Shown here one piece after another: positions 12,036 through 22,829 of a stretch of 64,000 nucleotides of DNA. The notes beneath the pieces are model-generated. The model saw only the letters and a list, made by a program, of their open reading frames with translations. It searched no databases and was not told the DNA's origin. This DNA comes from Acephala macrosclerotiorum (taxonomy: Eukaryota > Ascomycota > Leotiomycetes > Helotiales > Mollisiaceae): positions 427,768 to 491,767 of the forward strand of contig MU119216.1 in assembly GCA_014904845.1 (NCBI GenBank), read 5' to 3'. Numbering within the stretch: position 1 is the stretch's first letter; each line of letters opens with the position of its first letter. The translations under genes were made by a program, and so were the position numbers.

Positions 12036-13353
12036 TGTTCCGGTGCGTCTGGAAGATCGAATCAATGGTGTTCAAAGGCAGTGTGGTTTATTGAAGGAGT
12101 AAAAAGTTTGAAGGAGCGAAGATGCTCTCTGACGTTGAGAGGGGCTAGCTTTTAATGCCCCACTAAGATTATGTTTCTGGTCTGGCGCTCAATCATCCCA
12201 CTACAGCAAAATGCTGAATAACCCGCCAGTTCTGGGACATTATTCAATAGCAATGATCTATCTTCTGGAACTCTTCCACCTGTTCCACGGCTGCTGCGGA
12301 GGTATCGTGTTCTTCATTTCTATGCCCTCAATGCCCCAGCCTTCTCAAAACTGCTTGCGTCTCGCGCTGTTGCAAGGGCCAATGATCAAAGTACCAAAAA
12401 TCCGGGGACACCCATCAGGATCTAAACTTGGCAAAATGTTAAGACTCAGGATCTAACTATTCTCAACCTTCCCTCTGACCCTTCTCGACATCAATGTACC
12501 ACTCCAGCCAAGGCAATCGTAATTCAATTGTCCAGACACCCTTGTGACATAGAGAGTTGTCCCTAGGCTCTCACCGCAATGTTCTTTACGTTTGTTCTTT
12601 ATGGCAAAAAGCGCCGTGGAGGGAGGAAAGCAATTTCTCTTCACTTTGTTTCGCTTCAACACGTGTCTTAGATGGCCAACGCTATTGTCCACCTGCTGTT
12701 CACCCGCGCGAATGGCGTTCTTGTGCCTGAATCGTCAGAATTTATCCACGGAGACACATGATAATGCGCTCATACTGCTAGAACCCCGGTCATCGGCCTC
12801 CACGGAACATCTTATCTGAGATATCGACAAACAGTTTTCTCCATCGTGTATTGAGGGGATCCGGAGACATTTCGTGGGGAGTATTGCCGCTGAGAAGACT
12901 TTGCGCACACAACCTGGACGCTGAACGTTAGTCCAGCGATACAAGGGATATTTGAACATTGAGAAAGTGCATCGGAGTGCAAGCAAAATTTTAAACATTC
13001 TGAACGTACGATTGTCCGGCCTGGCAGCTTCCTAAATGAACTTGGGGTTTCCCAGCGGAACAGCTCAAATGTCCTACGAGGACTGACAGACTCTGGTTCG
13101 CTTCAAACTGGCACTCGGCGCGGACAATCCTCTTGGAAATATTAGTAAATCTTGAGAGACTTCTCTGCTGATCAATTTTTGTTCATTATAGTAGTTATCA
13201 ATAACGTATCGACATGAATCCCGCCAACATGGCGCCCAGAATACAGCTCCGAAACCAGCATCTAACGTTACCCCTCCCATTTGGAGGAATCAAAAAGCGC
13301 CCGCTCAACAATCTTAAGATTCCCCTCCTAACGCCCAAAACCGCCAAATTATT
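12036..13353. other. Intergenic: transketolase promoter and bZIP 3' flank
   Basis: Holds the 5' flank of the transketolase gene (upstream on the minus strand) and the 3' flank of the bZIP gene. Open frames here are 75-90 codons and show no domain. I see no repeat or RNA gene. Confidence 0.55.
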
Positions 13354-14110
13354 TTAGTCCTTTCTATCCGAGCTATCATCCTGATCAAAACAAAAAGCCG
13401 ACACATCAAACAACAACGGGTCCAATATCTCCGGTTTCGATTCTTCCCACTCCCTCGACTGGCAATTCCTGGAGGTCCCCTCAAGCCTCGTATTGTCCTT
13501 GCGCAACTTGTCTAACTCTTGCTTGACACTGGTGTATTCGAGTTGTAACGATTCATATGATCTAGAGAGATCGCTATGTCGACTTTCGAGTTCGCTGAGC
13601 CGTTGCTCGAGTTCCCGCATGTGCTTTTCCTTCCTGTCTCGGAACGCTCGTTGTGATGCGCGATTTTGGGCCCGGCGACGCTATTTATATTAGCATATGC
13701 AGCATGAAGAGCTAAGCCTTGCTACTTACTGAATGCACATGTGAGGAAACCGTCTTCTCACTTCCGTTCTTCCTCCGCCTCCTGTCATGATCCTCGTAAA
13801 GGCCCTCGATATCAAGCTCAACAGGAATGAGACCCATAGGCGTCATTCCTTCGCCATTCATTGGATACTGCATGGGAAATGCGGGGTACGGCATGAAGCC
13901 ATTCCCGCCATACAGGTTGTCAAAGCCCTGCGTCCAATATCAGCAAGCTGTTGGCAGCTCATCGGCGATGGTGGAGCTTACATTGCAATTGAGTGGTGAG
14001 CTTGCTGAGGATTCGCTCGAGGTCCCGTCGTACATCCCTCCGTTTATATCTGGAGCAACCAGATACGACTGGTCGTCCACCGTATTGCTATTGTATTGTC
14101 CAGCGGCCAT
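13354..14110 (-). CDS. Yap-like bZIP transcription factor
   Basis: There are three exons: 13982-14110, 13730-13927 and 13354-13680. The introns are 54 and 48 bp, and the product is 217 residues. The N-terminus is acidic and Ser-rich. A short Met/Pro-rich segment (residues 54-73) precedes a basic patch, DRRRRK. The third exon starts exactly at the basic region, whose core QNRASQRAFRDRKEKH matches the AP-1/Yap signature NxxxQxxFR. A leucine zipper follows (MRELEQRLSELESRHSDL and on to about residue 165), then an acidic tail with two Cys (NCQ, FCF). Small Yap-like factors such as RsmA-type proteins regulate stress responses and secondary metabolism in moulds. Assignment to a particular one is inference. 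A 3.1-kb gene-free region lies upstream. Confidence 0.88.
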
Positions 14111-17100
14111 TATGAAGAGACGAAAACAGACAATGGACTGTTATGATGCTGCACAGTCGGGAGGTTCTGAGACTGGATTGAGGTGAGGTCTTGACTAAGT
14201 AGTCTTCGACAAGGCTGGAGTAAGTGATGACAACCTTAAATGATGAAAAGGCTCGAGGGATGTCAGTACTTAAGTCATCACCGAGAAGGAAGTTAGCTTC
14301 CGTCCATTGGATGGAATATATTCGGGAAGAGATGTCCCCCTCCGGTGGAGACGACAATTAAGAATGTGATCCGACCCCAAACTGCCCCAAGGCTTGCCGC
14401 GGAATTGGAGGCATTCACAAAGCGATCGTCCGCCGCCCACCGCTATTGACGAGGTTCCTTCCGCTTGGGGACAGTGTTCGTGCCAATCAACAACCCAGTA
14501 TATTGCATATGAAGCGGTAACAACTCTAGTCGTGACAACCGGGGTCTTTGCCCAATTCAATGTGTGCGTATTGGGACACGGGCCTGCCAAGTGCTTCCAG
14601 AGAAGCAGCATGGCATCGTTCGACCGGGTTGATCAACGTGGGAGATGTGGCAGATGACAGGGGCGGAGGAAGAAGCAGCCAGTCAGAGGAGGATTACCTC
14701 ATGCAAAGTTTATTACCTAAATCCTCACACCCAACTTTGCAGTGCTTACATGTTGAGAAAAGTGGGGTCTCCTCTAGCCCCTGTCTTCCTTCATTGCTGA
14801 CGGTACAAATAAGTCTTCGGTTAAGCGCCAACTCCCCCTTCTCTCGCTCTCTTTGGCTCAGGGCATTATGCAGGCTGACAGCCAGTTCTCGGACTTACAT
14901 ACGGAGTACATATCCACTATGTTCGCTTTGGAACGGTCGTGCTGACTTGTCACTCGGCAACAGCCACGGGCTTTGGGCTGCAGACTCGCAGTTGTGGTGT
15001 CGTTAAGTCGGGGACTCTCTCGGCCACTTGGCCAAGCCGTTGCTGCGATGGCTTGAAGATATTTGAGAGTCTTGTCAACTACACGTGCTTGGCCGTGTTT
15101 GAAGACTTGGCATCCCAGTATGCAGGCTCTCAACACCTTTATTTAGCCTGCGAGGTGTCCATCATTTCCAAGTCTCGTCGTGTCGGCCAAAGCCGTTTGC
15201 ATGAAGCGAATTTAAGGTCTGCGCTAAAAAGCTAAGACTTTCATCCCCGCGACCACAACCCCGCTACAACTCACTATAAAGCAACTATTCCCAAGGACAA
15301 CGGGACTACTCCCTTCAGAATACGATCGAGGCTGAGTGATTGGGTACAAAGATAAAGTTGCGGAAAGTATCCGAATCCTTAGCTGGTCGGAAGAAGTATA
15401 TCCCAGGGTATGGCGGGGACGAGAAGGCTTAAATGATTGGTTCTCTCCGATCTGAAATGGACCCAAAAAGGGATCATAAAGGTGAAGATTGACCTTCCTA
15501 AAGTTTCAGAAGCAACGGCCAAAGGGGTTTGATCGGCCAGCAATCAGTACGGTGTCTTTTAATTCAAATGCAGATTAGGCGACAGCGGTACGGCAACCTC
15601 GAGCCTCAGCATCTGATAATTTTCTGGGGGACGCAATCGCCGAGACGGCAGGGTATCTGCATGAGGTTAATCAATCCTTCGGAGAGGCTTTGACTCATGC
15701 AGCCCAGCTCCCACCCTATTGCACGATCGTAGTAGTTCGGCCTGAGGGATCAACGGTCCACGAGGCTTGACCGACGCCTCAATCAGAAGGCGACGGCGAT
15801 GCGCAGCATTTGACCAGTCCTCCAACGGCAATGTTCATATTCCTGATGTGGTAATAACGCCTAGTCCATAATACGAATAGCCTCCCATTTTAGATGCAAG
15901 CCTCAATCTGTGAGAGCAAGGGCATGGATCGGATTTGTTTAGGCTTTGATCGTTAAACTATGAAGGCGAGCTACAAGATGCGAATTGACTTGGTGTGGAC
16001 CCTGGAAACAATGATCGTCATGATCGTACGATAAAATTTTGTGTCACATGTCGGATCCGTTCGCTCTGGACAGATCGAAAAAAGTGGTGCCATTTGCGAT
16101 GTCCTGAAAGCTTGGTGTTGTCTGGGGATAGATTCCTGGGAAACCCATCTGAGAGGGTCGATGTCGGCCAATCTCAACGCTTGATAAGATGATAGTTTGT
16201 GCAAATTATAACAGTTCTGTGCGATCTCTCAAGGACATCACCGAACCATGCACCTTGAACGACTTTCATTAATGGAGATATTATAACCTTACTACTATCA
16301 ATTCCGCATCGCAGCATCACAGACCAATCTTGAGGACCCTGATATTCACGAAATCCCCACTTCGAGGACCCTTCTGGCGCTGTTACGCCTTGGATCGACA
16401 CTGTTCTCCCCCTGATTTGCATTTACGGAGGACCTCGCCTAATTGCTTGGACGACGAAGTGGCTCCAGACACACACTGAGTTTTCAAATTTTCAACCCCT
16501 CCAAAACTCGGAACACTCTCCGATGCCGTTCCGCTGTTGACATGTCGAGTATTCTCCGCATGGCATGTAACGTTTGGGTGTGGAAGTCTCGGAGACAGAC
16601 GCCATTGACATCATTGATTCATGGGGAATGAGGCAAGACAGAGTTTCCGTTTGGCAGACGGCATGTGCATGTTTCAAGAGGATCTAGATTCTAGGTAGAT
16701 CAGGAAGGTTACCGAGGGTCCAAGATGTTGTGTGGTTGGATTAACGATGCAACCAATCATCCTCGCACTTGCTGAACATCAACAGCGGCATTCGACTCCT
16801 GTGCCCTCCCTCGGCTCTCGACGGAAGCAAGATCTCATCGAATCGGTAGTTTACCATGTGCCCGTCCTCTAGGAGGTAGAGTTTGCGAGCAATTTTAACC
16901 GGTAGCTCTGAGAGGGGTTGACGTACGAATTCCTTCTTTCAACCTTATCAGATGCAAGCCTCTTTCCTTGTTCGACCAATTATGGGACGTTACGTTGAGA
17001 ACTTCCCGTCTTTCGAATCTTCAGATGCACCTCAACGAGAACGGTGAAGATGTTTACAAACATTGGCTCTCGGTACACTTGCTCTACCAAAATCTAGTAC

Positions 17101-17248
17101 TGCCCCTCCTCTGCGTTATACTCGCATATCGTGCCGGTATGAAGTAACTTCTCACTGCCTGCCTCGATGAGATGCAAGTCATGGCCTCGGTATGCACAAT
17201 AAACAGCTTTTTGAATAGCGTGCTGGATGACCTAAGTTGAATGGACAT
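14111..17248. other. 3.1-kb gene-free region upstream of the bZIP gene
   Basis: This should hold the bZIP promoter (upstream on the minus strand) and the 3' flank of the CMD-like gene. A CCAAT pentamer occurs near 14475. Open frames up to 152 codons exist (14548-15006, +), but their composition is Ser/Arg/Leu shadow-like and shows no domain. I find no TE protein, tRNA or tandem array. Confidence 0.5.
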
Positions 17249-17941
17249 TCAATGGCCACCTTTCTTCCCGTTTTTCTCCCCAACTGTCACTTGTGTCAGC
17301 ATCTTATATCATAAGTAGTAGAAGGGGAAATGTACCATCCAATGCCACGAGGAACCTGCTGACACAATTGTATGCTGCAACCTGAGTAAGAAGTGACTTA
17401 GCAGGGACCCTTCTGGAACATCTCCTTTTCCAACTCCCAAAAAATGACGTACTGTTGCCGTTATTTCCACAACCTCTTGATCAGAGAAGTGCTTCTTAAG
17501 CTCTGCAAAGATATCATCCTTAACAGCCACATCCCTGGTCATCGCATCTGTATAATGCACAACTGCCCACTGCTTCTCGGTCAACTCGGGTCCTTTCTTC
17601 CCAGCCAACTTCGACTCCTCAAGTATCTTCATCCCGTCATCGGAGACCCCTCCAGCCTTTGCCAAAGGAGCATGATGTGCCCACTCATACCAAGCTTCAT
17701 TACACACTGCCACTCTGCAAATAGCGATCTCTCGTACATCATCCGCTAGACTCGTCTTCGTACGAACAGCACCGAGGAAGCTATTCCAGCCATCTGCCAC
17801 CGCGGGCGAGTGAAGCAATGTCAGATCAAGAGGCTGTAAAGGGCGTGGGGCTCGACGCTCGCGGACACGGACAACGATCGCTTGCTCTTCTGGGGTCGTA
17901 AAGGTGTTGGGGTCGGTGGCATCGATATATGGTAAACGCAT
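17249..17941 (-). CDS. Carboxymuconolactone decarboxylase/AhpD-like protein
   Basis: There are three exons: 17453-17941, 17336-17381 and 17249-17283. The introns are 71 and 52 bp, and the product is 189 residues starting MRLPYIDATD and ending VGEKNGKKGGH. The CMD-fold core is REIAICRVAVCNEAWYEWAHH (residues 70-90), with the conserved Glu86 and His89/His90, then AKAGGVS. A second helical segment follows, up to EITATVAAYNCVSRFLVALD. There is no CxxC redox pair before the His, so an AhpD-type peroxidase is unlikely; a gamma-CMD-like or accessory enzyme is more probable. The frame stays open upstream to 18328, but that part is low in family resemblance, so the start at MRLPY is preferred. Substrate and pathway are unknown. 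Confidence 0.85.
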
Positions 17942-18757
17942 GGCGGCGGCTCGGCTCTTCTCTGGTTTGCTGTCGCGTTGACTGCTTGTGGTCTGCTGCT
18001 TGAGACTGTGATGTGGTGAGACTTGTATGGACCAAAAATGGGGTCTAGAGGGAGTTTGAATTGTCCAAAAGCGTGGGGACTTTATCAATGGCATTCCGGT
18101 TAACCAATATGTGTCTCCAAAGACAATACCCGCCATCGTTTTCGTAAAGTGGGGCTTCTTCCCCGCAGTCTTTGGAGCTTCGACGAGCCCACCAGATGCA
18201 CCCGTTCTACAGCTCTGACAGTCAGCAGAAATTGGATGACAGTGGAGCTGACGGGCATATTTTTTTTGGCAGAAACGATCCGAAGGAGCTTGCCAAGTCT
18301 GTCTGGAACCTAGAGGCGGATGTCCCACCCTGGCTAGGAGATTTACTCAGCTTGCATACATCAGATTCGATACGGTGGTTAGAAGCCAGACACAATGTTC
18401 AACTGACCCAGTGAGATGATGACTGTAGACGCTCTTCATATACTCACTGCCACCCCGTTCACTCATGTGTGCCGAAGCTGAAAAAGGTCAAAAGATAGAA
18501 CTACTAGCATACACACTGGTCAAATGACCCCATCACTCCCGTCTTCGTCTATGCATCAAGAACGCCAATATTTGTAAGACGAGCAAGAGTACAGTTGTTG
18601 TTTTCCGCTATGGCATAGCCTCGATAGCCCCCATCAATACCCCCATATCCGCTTTCCCTCCCTTCCATGATACCACCACCGATATTCACAAGTAATCGTA
18701 GAGGAGAAGGTGCGTTCGTACTTGTCTGTGGCTCCTCTTCCAATGTTGAATAGGCGA
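17942..18757. other. Intergenic: CMD-like promoter and V-ATPase c 3' flank
   Basis: The minus-strand frame of the CMD-like gene continues in here to 18328, probably by chance or as 5' UTR. Nothing else is recognised. Confidence 0.55.
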
Positions 18758-19694
18758 TTAGCACGAGACGTCTAAGCTTGCCTTCGAATTCATCAAAAGG
18801 GCAACAATCAATCCGTAAAGACCTAAGTCAAATTAGCGTTGTCCGTCGCCAATTTTTAGCTAGCTGTGCCAAGGTCCTTCCTGGACACATCGGAAGCACA
18901 AGGCAATACAGTAATTAAAGTGCCCTCTGCAACTCCAAAGCGGCGATTTGGTACGCCTATCTGCTAAGATTCAAGAACAGAGCTTGCTTACCCAAGACTT
19001 CAGCGAAAATTAGAATAAGAATCATGCCGACGAAGAGGCGTGGTTGTTGAGCTGTACCCCGGACACCAGCATCGCCGACAATACCAATAGCGAAGCCTGC
19101 AGCCAGACCGGCTAATCCGACAGCGAGACCGGCACCAAGTTGAATGAAACCAGTGTACAACGGAAGTTGTTGCTTGAGTCCATCGGAGATCAGGACAGAC
19201 ACGACGAGACCATAGATACCAATGATACCAGCCATAATAACCGGGACAATGTCTGCCCAATTTGTCAGTTCCAACTTTCAGACAAGGAGCTCTAGCCTTA
19301 CTCTTGACGATCAGATCAGGTCGGAGAACACCCATAGCACAAATACCGACACCAGACTTAGCAGTTCCATATGCAGCACCGAAGCAGGTGAAGACGATGG
19401 CGGATGTGCAGCCCATAGCACCGAAGAACGGCTATATTATTGTTAGTTGATGATTCTGCGTCGTTTGAACTGCGATTCACTAGGGTATTCGACAAGTAGG
19501 AAGCTGAAAGGTAGGAGTACGAACCGCATAGACCGGGCTGGGAACATACAAGTTAGCATATGTACTGAAGCTAGAATATAGTGATAGAAAGTGATAGGAA
19601 TGAGACAGAGTCGGGATGGAGCTTATCTCGATCATTGTTGTAAACGCTCAAGGAAAACTTACCAATAGATCAAGCTGTTTCCAATTTCTGCCAT
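18758..19694 (-). CDS. vma3: V-type ATPase proteolipid subunit c
   Basis: Forms the proton-carrying rotor ring of the vacuolar ATPase. Five exons (19663-19694, 19525-19537, 19302-19431, 18992-19252, 18758-18822) join to 166 residues. Exon 2 is a 13-nt microexon that supplies CPVYA in the conserved N-terminus [13 protein letters not shown]. Without it the frame and the motif both break. Four transmembrane helices are visible. The proton-binding carboxylate is the Glu in FAEVLG (about residue 143), and the next intron (169 bp) begins directly after this motif. The end [20 protein letters not shown] is typical of fungal subunit c. Introns are 125, 93, 49 and 169 bp. The microexon donor is GTTCGT, which is weaker than its neighbours. 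The gene is divergent from SNU13. Confidence 0.93.
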
Positions 19695-20136
19695 TGTGAC
19701 TGTTGTATGAAGCTGAATTGATGGTGTGGAGGTGGTATCGAAGCTCAATTAGGCTGAACAGATGGAGGTTGGATGCGTTCGTTGATAACACTGAGCTTGC
19801 AGAGTTGTTGTTCTGATGGCGATGATGGGTCGAAGGTCTTTGCTCCCTAGCTCAGTAGCCTAGGCTGTGTTAGTGTTAGCGGACGCCTCTTAATTAGCGG
19901 CCGCTTCGAAAAAGATATCTGCACCATCCGAAGAAGATCTGGAAAACCACCACTCGACATTTCACAGCACCAGGGCGAGCCAACGCAAGGAACCCTGAAA
20001 GCTTCGATCATACAACTAGAATTCCTTTATTCTACCGAATGTAAGTTATGCGCCAAACATTTCTGGCTTGCGAAAGCTTGCGTGCCGATACTGACTTCCG
20101 CCTGTTACATAGCTCCTCCTCGAATATTCCTCCACA
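19695..20136. promoter_or_regulatory. Divergent promoter region, V-ATPase c / SNU13
   Basis: 442 bp separate two divergent start codons of housekeeping genes, so both promoters lie here. A NotI-type GC-rich octamer sits near 19900. No specific operator is recognised. Confidence 0.6.
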
Positions 20137-20648
20137 ATGGCAGAAGAACAAAACGGATCTGCTGCCTGGCCGGTTGCGGATCCAGCTTTGACCCAGGAGA
20201 TTCTCGATATCGTACAGCAAGCATCTCACTACCGCCAGTTGAAGAAGGTATGTAATAGGCGGGATAACGATTGCTCTCGAGACATCCTCTAAAGCGCAAT
20301 TACTGACTGGCCTTCTAGGGTGCAAACGAGGCTACCAAGACATTGAACAGAGGAATATCAGAAGTTATTATTTTGGCTGCTGATACTGCACCTCTTGCCA
20401 TCCTGCTGCACTTGCCACTCCTGTGCGAGGACAAGGTCAGTCTACAACACTAGCCAAGTCTGCATAATGATTCTGACTTAAACCCACAGAACGTCCCATA
20501 CGTCTACGTTCCAAGCAAGACCAGCTTGGGCAGAGCTTGCGGTGTGAGCCGTGCTGTTATCGCCGCCTCCATCACGACGAACGAAGCCTCAGATTTGATG
20601 CAACAAATCAGAAGCCTGAAGGACAAGGTTGAGAGACTCATGATCTAA
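20137..20648 (+). CDS. SNU13: SNU13 / 15.5K L7Ae-family RNA-binding protein
   Basis: Binds kink-turns in U4 snRNA (U4/U6.U5 tri-snRNP) and in box C/D snoRNAs, so it acts in both splicing and rRNA methylation in the nucleus and nucleolus. There are three exons: 20137-20247, 20319-20435 and 20490-20648. The introns are 71 and 54 bp, and the product is 128 residues, the normal family length. The RNA-contact signature [12 protein letters not shown] opens exon 2. The rest of the L7Ae fold is intact: [25 protein letters not shown], then [17 protein letters not shown]. The start [12 protein letters not shown] is in the usual position. Confidence 0.96.
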
Positions 20649-21198
20649 GGATCAGCGCTAGGGGCATTCTCTTAGGACACAATGGAGTCGGAACGGAGTA
20701 GTGGATGGTAGTTGTGCTTAGATGGGACATTTGGGTTTCTGAAAAGTACAGAACAGCACAAAAAATACATACCAGTGATACCAAATTATTGTCTCATGCA
20801 AGACTTGTTCTGTTACAAGTGACGGCTCAGTTCACGGCTAGAAGCAACACAGTTCTTCTGTGGTTACTTGCGTGAAATATATCCTGCTCAGACTTCTCTG
20901 GATCCGAATATTTCTTTCTCATTTACTGTTACTCATACCACCAACGTGCTCCTCTGCTCCTCTGCCCCGCTCTGAAATTGCCGATTTGTGGATCAAATAT
21001 CCAAACACCATAGAAAACAGCCATGACTTTACTTTCCTTGAAACTGAGATAAAGGCTCTTATCAGCGTTTGACGACCGGAATCTCACAGGGCAAGTCACT
21101 GGAGATCATCCACGCTAGTCCTCGAAGCAGATATCAAATTCTCGCGACAAGATTTCTTCCAAAAACCTTCCAATTACAACCACCACACAACTTTCGCA
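20649..21198. other. Intergenic: SNU13 3' flank and BMT6 promoter
   Basis: This lies between two co-directional genes. No coding or RNA feature is recognised. Confidence 0.6.
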
Positions 21199-22494
21199 AT
21201 GGGAAGGAATGGTCGTACCAAAGCCTACGGAAAAGTGGTCGGAAAGGATGCGAGCGATCGTCCCGGCTGGAAAGGTCCAGGCTACGTTAAGAAGAAGCCA
21301 GCAAATCCACCAAAGGAGAAACCGGCAAAGGAGGAAGAGGAGGACGATGTTCCGGAGCCATTAATCCCCCTCGAACTTCAACAACTACTTCTCAACATCT
21401 TTAAAGATACCTTCCCGGAAGTTCTGACCTCTGAGAGCCGACAACGGTTGTTGCAAGATGTCAAAAATGCCTTGTACGAAAGAGATTTTGCGCGTGCGTT
21501 TGGAAGGCAGGATTATCTGGAAACGTACTCGATCCGATGGAGTCCGAGTCGAGCACTTTGCTATCAATCTATTTTAGTTGATATTTCAGAGCATTTGATT
21601 GAGATATTCCCGTTCTATGGGAAGATTCAGTCAGAGGAAGAAGTTGAAACTGTTAAGAATATCACGGGTTCTACTTTGTGTGCTGTTTGTTTTGGAGGAG
21701 GTGCTGCGGAGGTTGTTGCTTTCGGTGGATTCCTGAAATTATTGCATGATAGAATCTCGACGCGAGGTGCTGGGGAGGAGGACTTGGCTATCTCGGAAGG
21801 AATGAATGGCCTTTCAGTCGCTGATCAGGTTGGAGACACTGAGCCCTCGAAGACCAGCAGCTCTGAAGTCGATCCGACAACAACTTCTACCACTGAAGAA
21901 GCATCCACGACGTCTCCTGAAGTGGATCTCGTCTTCGTCGACAGTGCTCAATGGGGAGAAGTTGTCAAGAAGCTCGGGAACAGCATCATCTCGCCTCCTT
22001 CAATTTCAAAATATGCCAGCGCTTCCGCAAAAGCTGCCAACGCCGCAATGTTATCAGAACAACATATCAAGGCCACTTTTCTCGCAGAGGACATCCTCAC
22101 AATGACAACACCTCAGATGAAGGATCTCATCGGCAAGACGCCTATGCTTCTCACCTTACTGTTCACTCTCAACGAACTTTACACCTCATCAATCAGCTCA
22201 ACGACTAAATTTCTTCTAAACCTCACCATGGCTGCCAAGGCAGGATCTCTGCTACTTGTGGTCGACAGCCCTGGAAGCTACTCGGAAACTATCGTCAATG
22301 GTTCCTCGAAGAAGTATCCTATGCATTGGTTGCTTGATCATACCTTGCTAGATACAGCTAAGACGGACAACGAAGCCGCATGGGAGAAGCTGGTGTCAGA
22401 TGACTCGAAATGGTTCAGGATCCCGGAAGCTTTGAGATACCCGATTTCGTTGGAGAACATGCGGTATCAGATCCATCTTTATCGACGACTGTGA
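21199..22494 (+). CDS. BMT6: 25S rRNA uridine-N3 methyltransferase, BMT6-like
   Basis: An intronless frame of 431 residues. It matches my recollection of the fungal Methyltransf_34 family, whose yeast member BMT6 makes m3U in 25S rRNA. The start is a basic N-terminus (MGRNGRTKAYGKVVGKDASD...) followed by Lys/Pro/Glu-rich sequence. The domain includes AFGRQDYLETYSIRWSPSRALCY. The SAM-binding strand-loop is STLCAVCFGGGAAEVVAFGG (about residues 155-175), with later segments LVFVDSAQWG and TFLAEDILTM. A Ser/Thr/Glu-rich insert lies at about residues 195-240. The end NMRYQIHLYRRL is characteristic. It acts in the nucleolus if the assignment holds; the assignment to BMT6 rather than a paralogue is by memory of the family. 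Confidence 0.85.
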   Translation: MGRNGRTKAYGKVVGKDASDRPGWKGPGYVKKKPANPPKEKPAKEEEEDDVPEPLIPLELQQLLLNIFKDTFPEVLTSESRQRLLQDVKNALYERDFARAFGRQDYLETYSIRWSPSRALCYQSILVDISEHLIEIFPFYGKIQSEEEVETVKNITGSTLCAVCFGGGAAEVVAFGGFLKLLHDRISTRGAGEEDLAISEGMNGLSVADQVGDTEPSKTSSSEVDPTTTSTTEEASTTSPEVDLVFVDSAQWGEVVKKLGNSIISPPSISKYASASAKAANAAMLSEQHIKATFLAEDILTMTTPQMKDLIGKTPMLLTLLFTLNELYTSSISSTTKFLLNLTMAAKAGSLLLVVDSPGSYSETIVNGSSKKYPMHWLLDHTLLDTAKTDNEAAWEKLVSDDSKWFRIPEALRYPISLENMRYQIHLYRRL

Positions 22495-22829
22495 AACTGC
22501 GAAAGTAGGAAGTGGTCACTATTCAGACAAATACTGGGAGCTTACGGAACATGATGACTTTCAGGATTTACCGTTGGGCAGATACAACGCATCCAATCAG
22601 ACCTTTGGTTCCCTCGCCGCGTTATCCGCATTCGTGTGTGCCTTTTGACGACGGTCGGCGTGTTCTCAAGGTTACTTCATTCTGTAGGACATTGGAAATT
22701 TTTGGGTTTGAGGTGTTCCCAAGTCCTCGCTCAATGCAAGACTTTGGGTTGTGAAGGTCATTTCATCATTCATAAAGTCATGTAGCTCTCGTGAGCAAAA
22801 GAATCATACAACATAGAACTATACAACTG
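22495..22829. other. Intergenic, convergent 3' ends
   Basis: 335 bp between the ends of the BMT6-like (+) and F-box-like (-) genes. Nothing is recognised. Confidence 0.6.

Noticed and set aside
14548..15006. 152-codon plus-strand frame upstream of the bZIP gene
   Set aside because: Ser/Arg/Leu-rich composition without any domain or splice context; most likely chance.
17942..18328. N-terminal extension of the CMD-like protein
   Set aside because: The frame is open, but the sequence lacks family resemblance and the usual start MRLPY gives the normal family length.
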